Assembly (NCBI GenBank): GCA_964057225.1
Contig: OZ059900.1
Location: 2,676,501-2,740,500 of the forward strand
Reading direction: 5' to 3'
DNA length: 64,000 nucleotides
Source of the DNA: Auanema rhodensis
Lineage: Eukaryota > Nematoda > Chromadorea > Rhabditida > Rhabditidae
The position numbers were made by a program, and so were the translations under genes. The first letter of the stretch is position 1, and every line of letters begins with the position of its first letter. The notes under the pieces were generated by a model. It did no database searches, was not told the DNA's origin, and saw nothing but the letters and a program-made list of their open reading frames with translations. Of this stretch, positions 63,963 through 64,000 are shown piece after piece.

Positions 63963-64000
63963 GCTTTACTACACTAAGTATGGTCGTTTTTATGCCTTTA
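63963..64000 (+). repeat. Partial monomer 185 cut by the window edge
   Basis: It begins GCTTTACTACACTAAG and runs 38 bp to the end, so the array continues beyond the window on this side. The window also begins exactly at a monomer start in this register, so neither edge of the array is seen. Confidence 0.95.

Larger units (their letters stand above)
1..64000. repeat. AT-rich tandem satellite array, 347-349 bp monomer, about 184 copies
   Basis: The whole window is one head-to-tail array. Each monomer opens with GCATTACTACACTAAGTATG or its GCTTTACTAC variant and ends in CAAATA or CTAATA. Lengths are 347 bp when the tail reads AAATACTGA, 348 bp when it reads AAATCACTGA, and 349 bp in two copies with an extra T near the start (38579 and its counterpart at 62918). 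Counting start positions gives 184 complete units plus 38 bp. Unit 1 is 100/348 G+C. All units share one orientation and no foreign sequence interrupts them. The length is close to two nucleosomes, common among satellites of heterochromatin and centromeres; that role is inference. I do not recognise the family. The fact that variants are shared between distant monomers shows homogenisation by unequal exchange or conversion. Confidence 0.98.

Noticed and set aside
1-64000. CRISPR array
   Set aside because: The direct repeat is the whole 347-349 bp unit with no unique spacers; the short palindromes are internal parts of the monomer, and no cas-like gene is present.
1-64000. Tandem gene family such as rDNA, 5S rDNA, histone or snRNA clusters
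   Set aside because: No rRNA, tRNA or snRNA core is recognisable, G+C is about 29%, and no open frame is maintained on the plus strand.
1-64000. Telomeric or subtelomeric repeats
   Set aside because: No short telomere-type repeat such as TTTAGGG or TTAGG occurs in tandem; the only period is about 348 bp and its multiples.
1-64000. Naming the species or a known satellite family
   Set aside because: I do not recognise the consensus. Composition, length and CpG decay fit many plants and some animals, so a name would be a guess.

Overview
The window is a single uninterrupted tandem satellite array. I read it as 184 complete head-to-tail monomers of 347-349 bp (register chosen so that each begins GCATTACTACAC or GCTTTACTACAC), followed by a 38-bp partial monomer at the right edge. 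All copies lie in the same orientation. I found no unique sequence, transposon, inversion, RNA gene or credible protein gene. The first monomer, counted by hand, is 100/348 G+C, about 71% A+T. A long, homogeneous, AT-rich array with monomers near twice nucleosome length and with higher-order repeats (HORs) points to eukaryotic (peri)centromeric or other constitutive heterochromatin. Many polymorphic sites are CpG versus TpG/CpA pairs, which suggests a genome with CpG methylation and fits a plant better than most insects. I do not recognise the family and cannot name the organism.

Layout: monomers 1-10 (1-3477) are irregular. 3478-10426 holds two copies of a 10-monomer unit (offset 3475 bp). 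10427-21201 holds a 13-monomer unit, a 6-monomer partial copy (2085 bp) and a 12-monomer copy. About 20.75-27.02 kb is repeated at 28.74-35.37 kb (offset 7994 bp), with one extra monomer in the second copy. 36146-39275 reappears about 24 kb downstream at 60137-63.75 kb, also with one extra monomer. 39276-46234 is a heterogeneous stretch of mainly 348-bp monomers. 46235-59788 is the most regular part: a five/six-monomer HOR (types A-B-C-D-E, with F sometimes present) with period 1738 bp, six main copies and a rearranged tail.

Within the monomer there are two well-conserved blocks (about 1-84 and 169-216) and two variable blocks. There is a near-symmetric set of dyads: a 12-bp inverted pair at 88-99 and 257-268 flanks a perfect 12-bp palindrome at 176-187, next to roughly 10-bp-phased A/T tracts. 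Colinear short matches at offsets of 166-180 bp suggest the monomer began as a dimer of a unit of about 174 bp. The changing HORs, mosaic monomers and single-monomer insertions record repeated unequal exchange and gene conversion. Nothing here works as a gene set; any function would be structural, in chromatin or the centromere.
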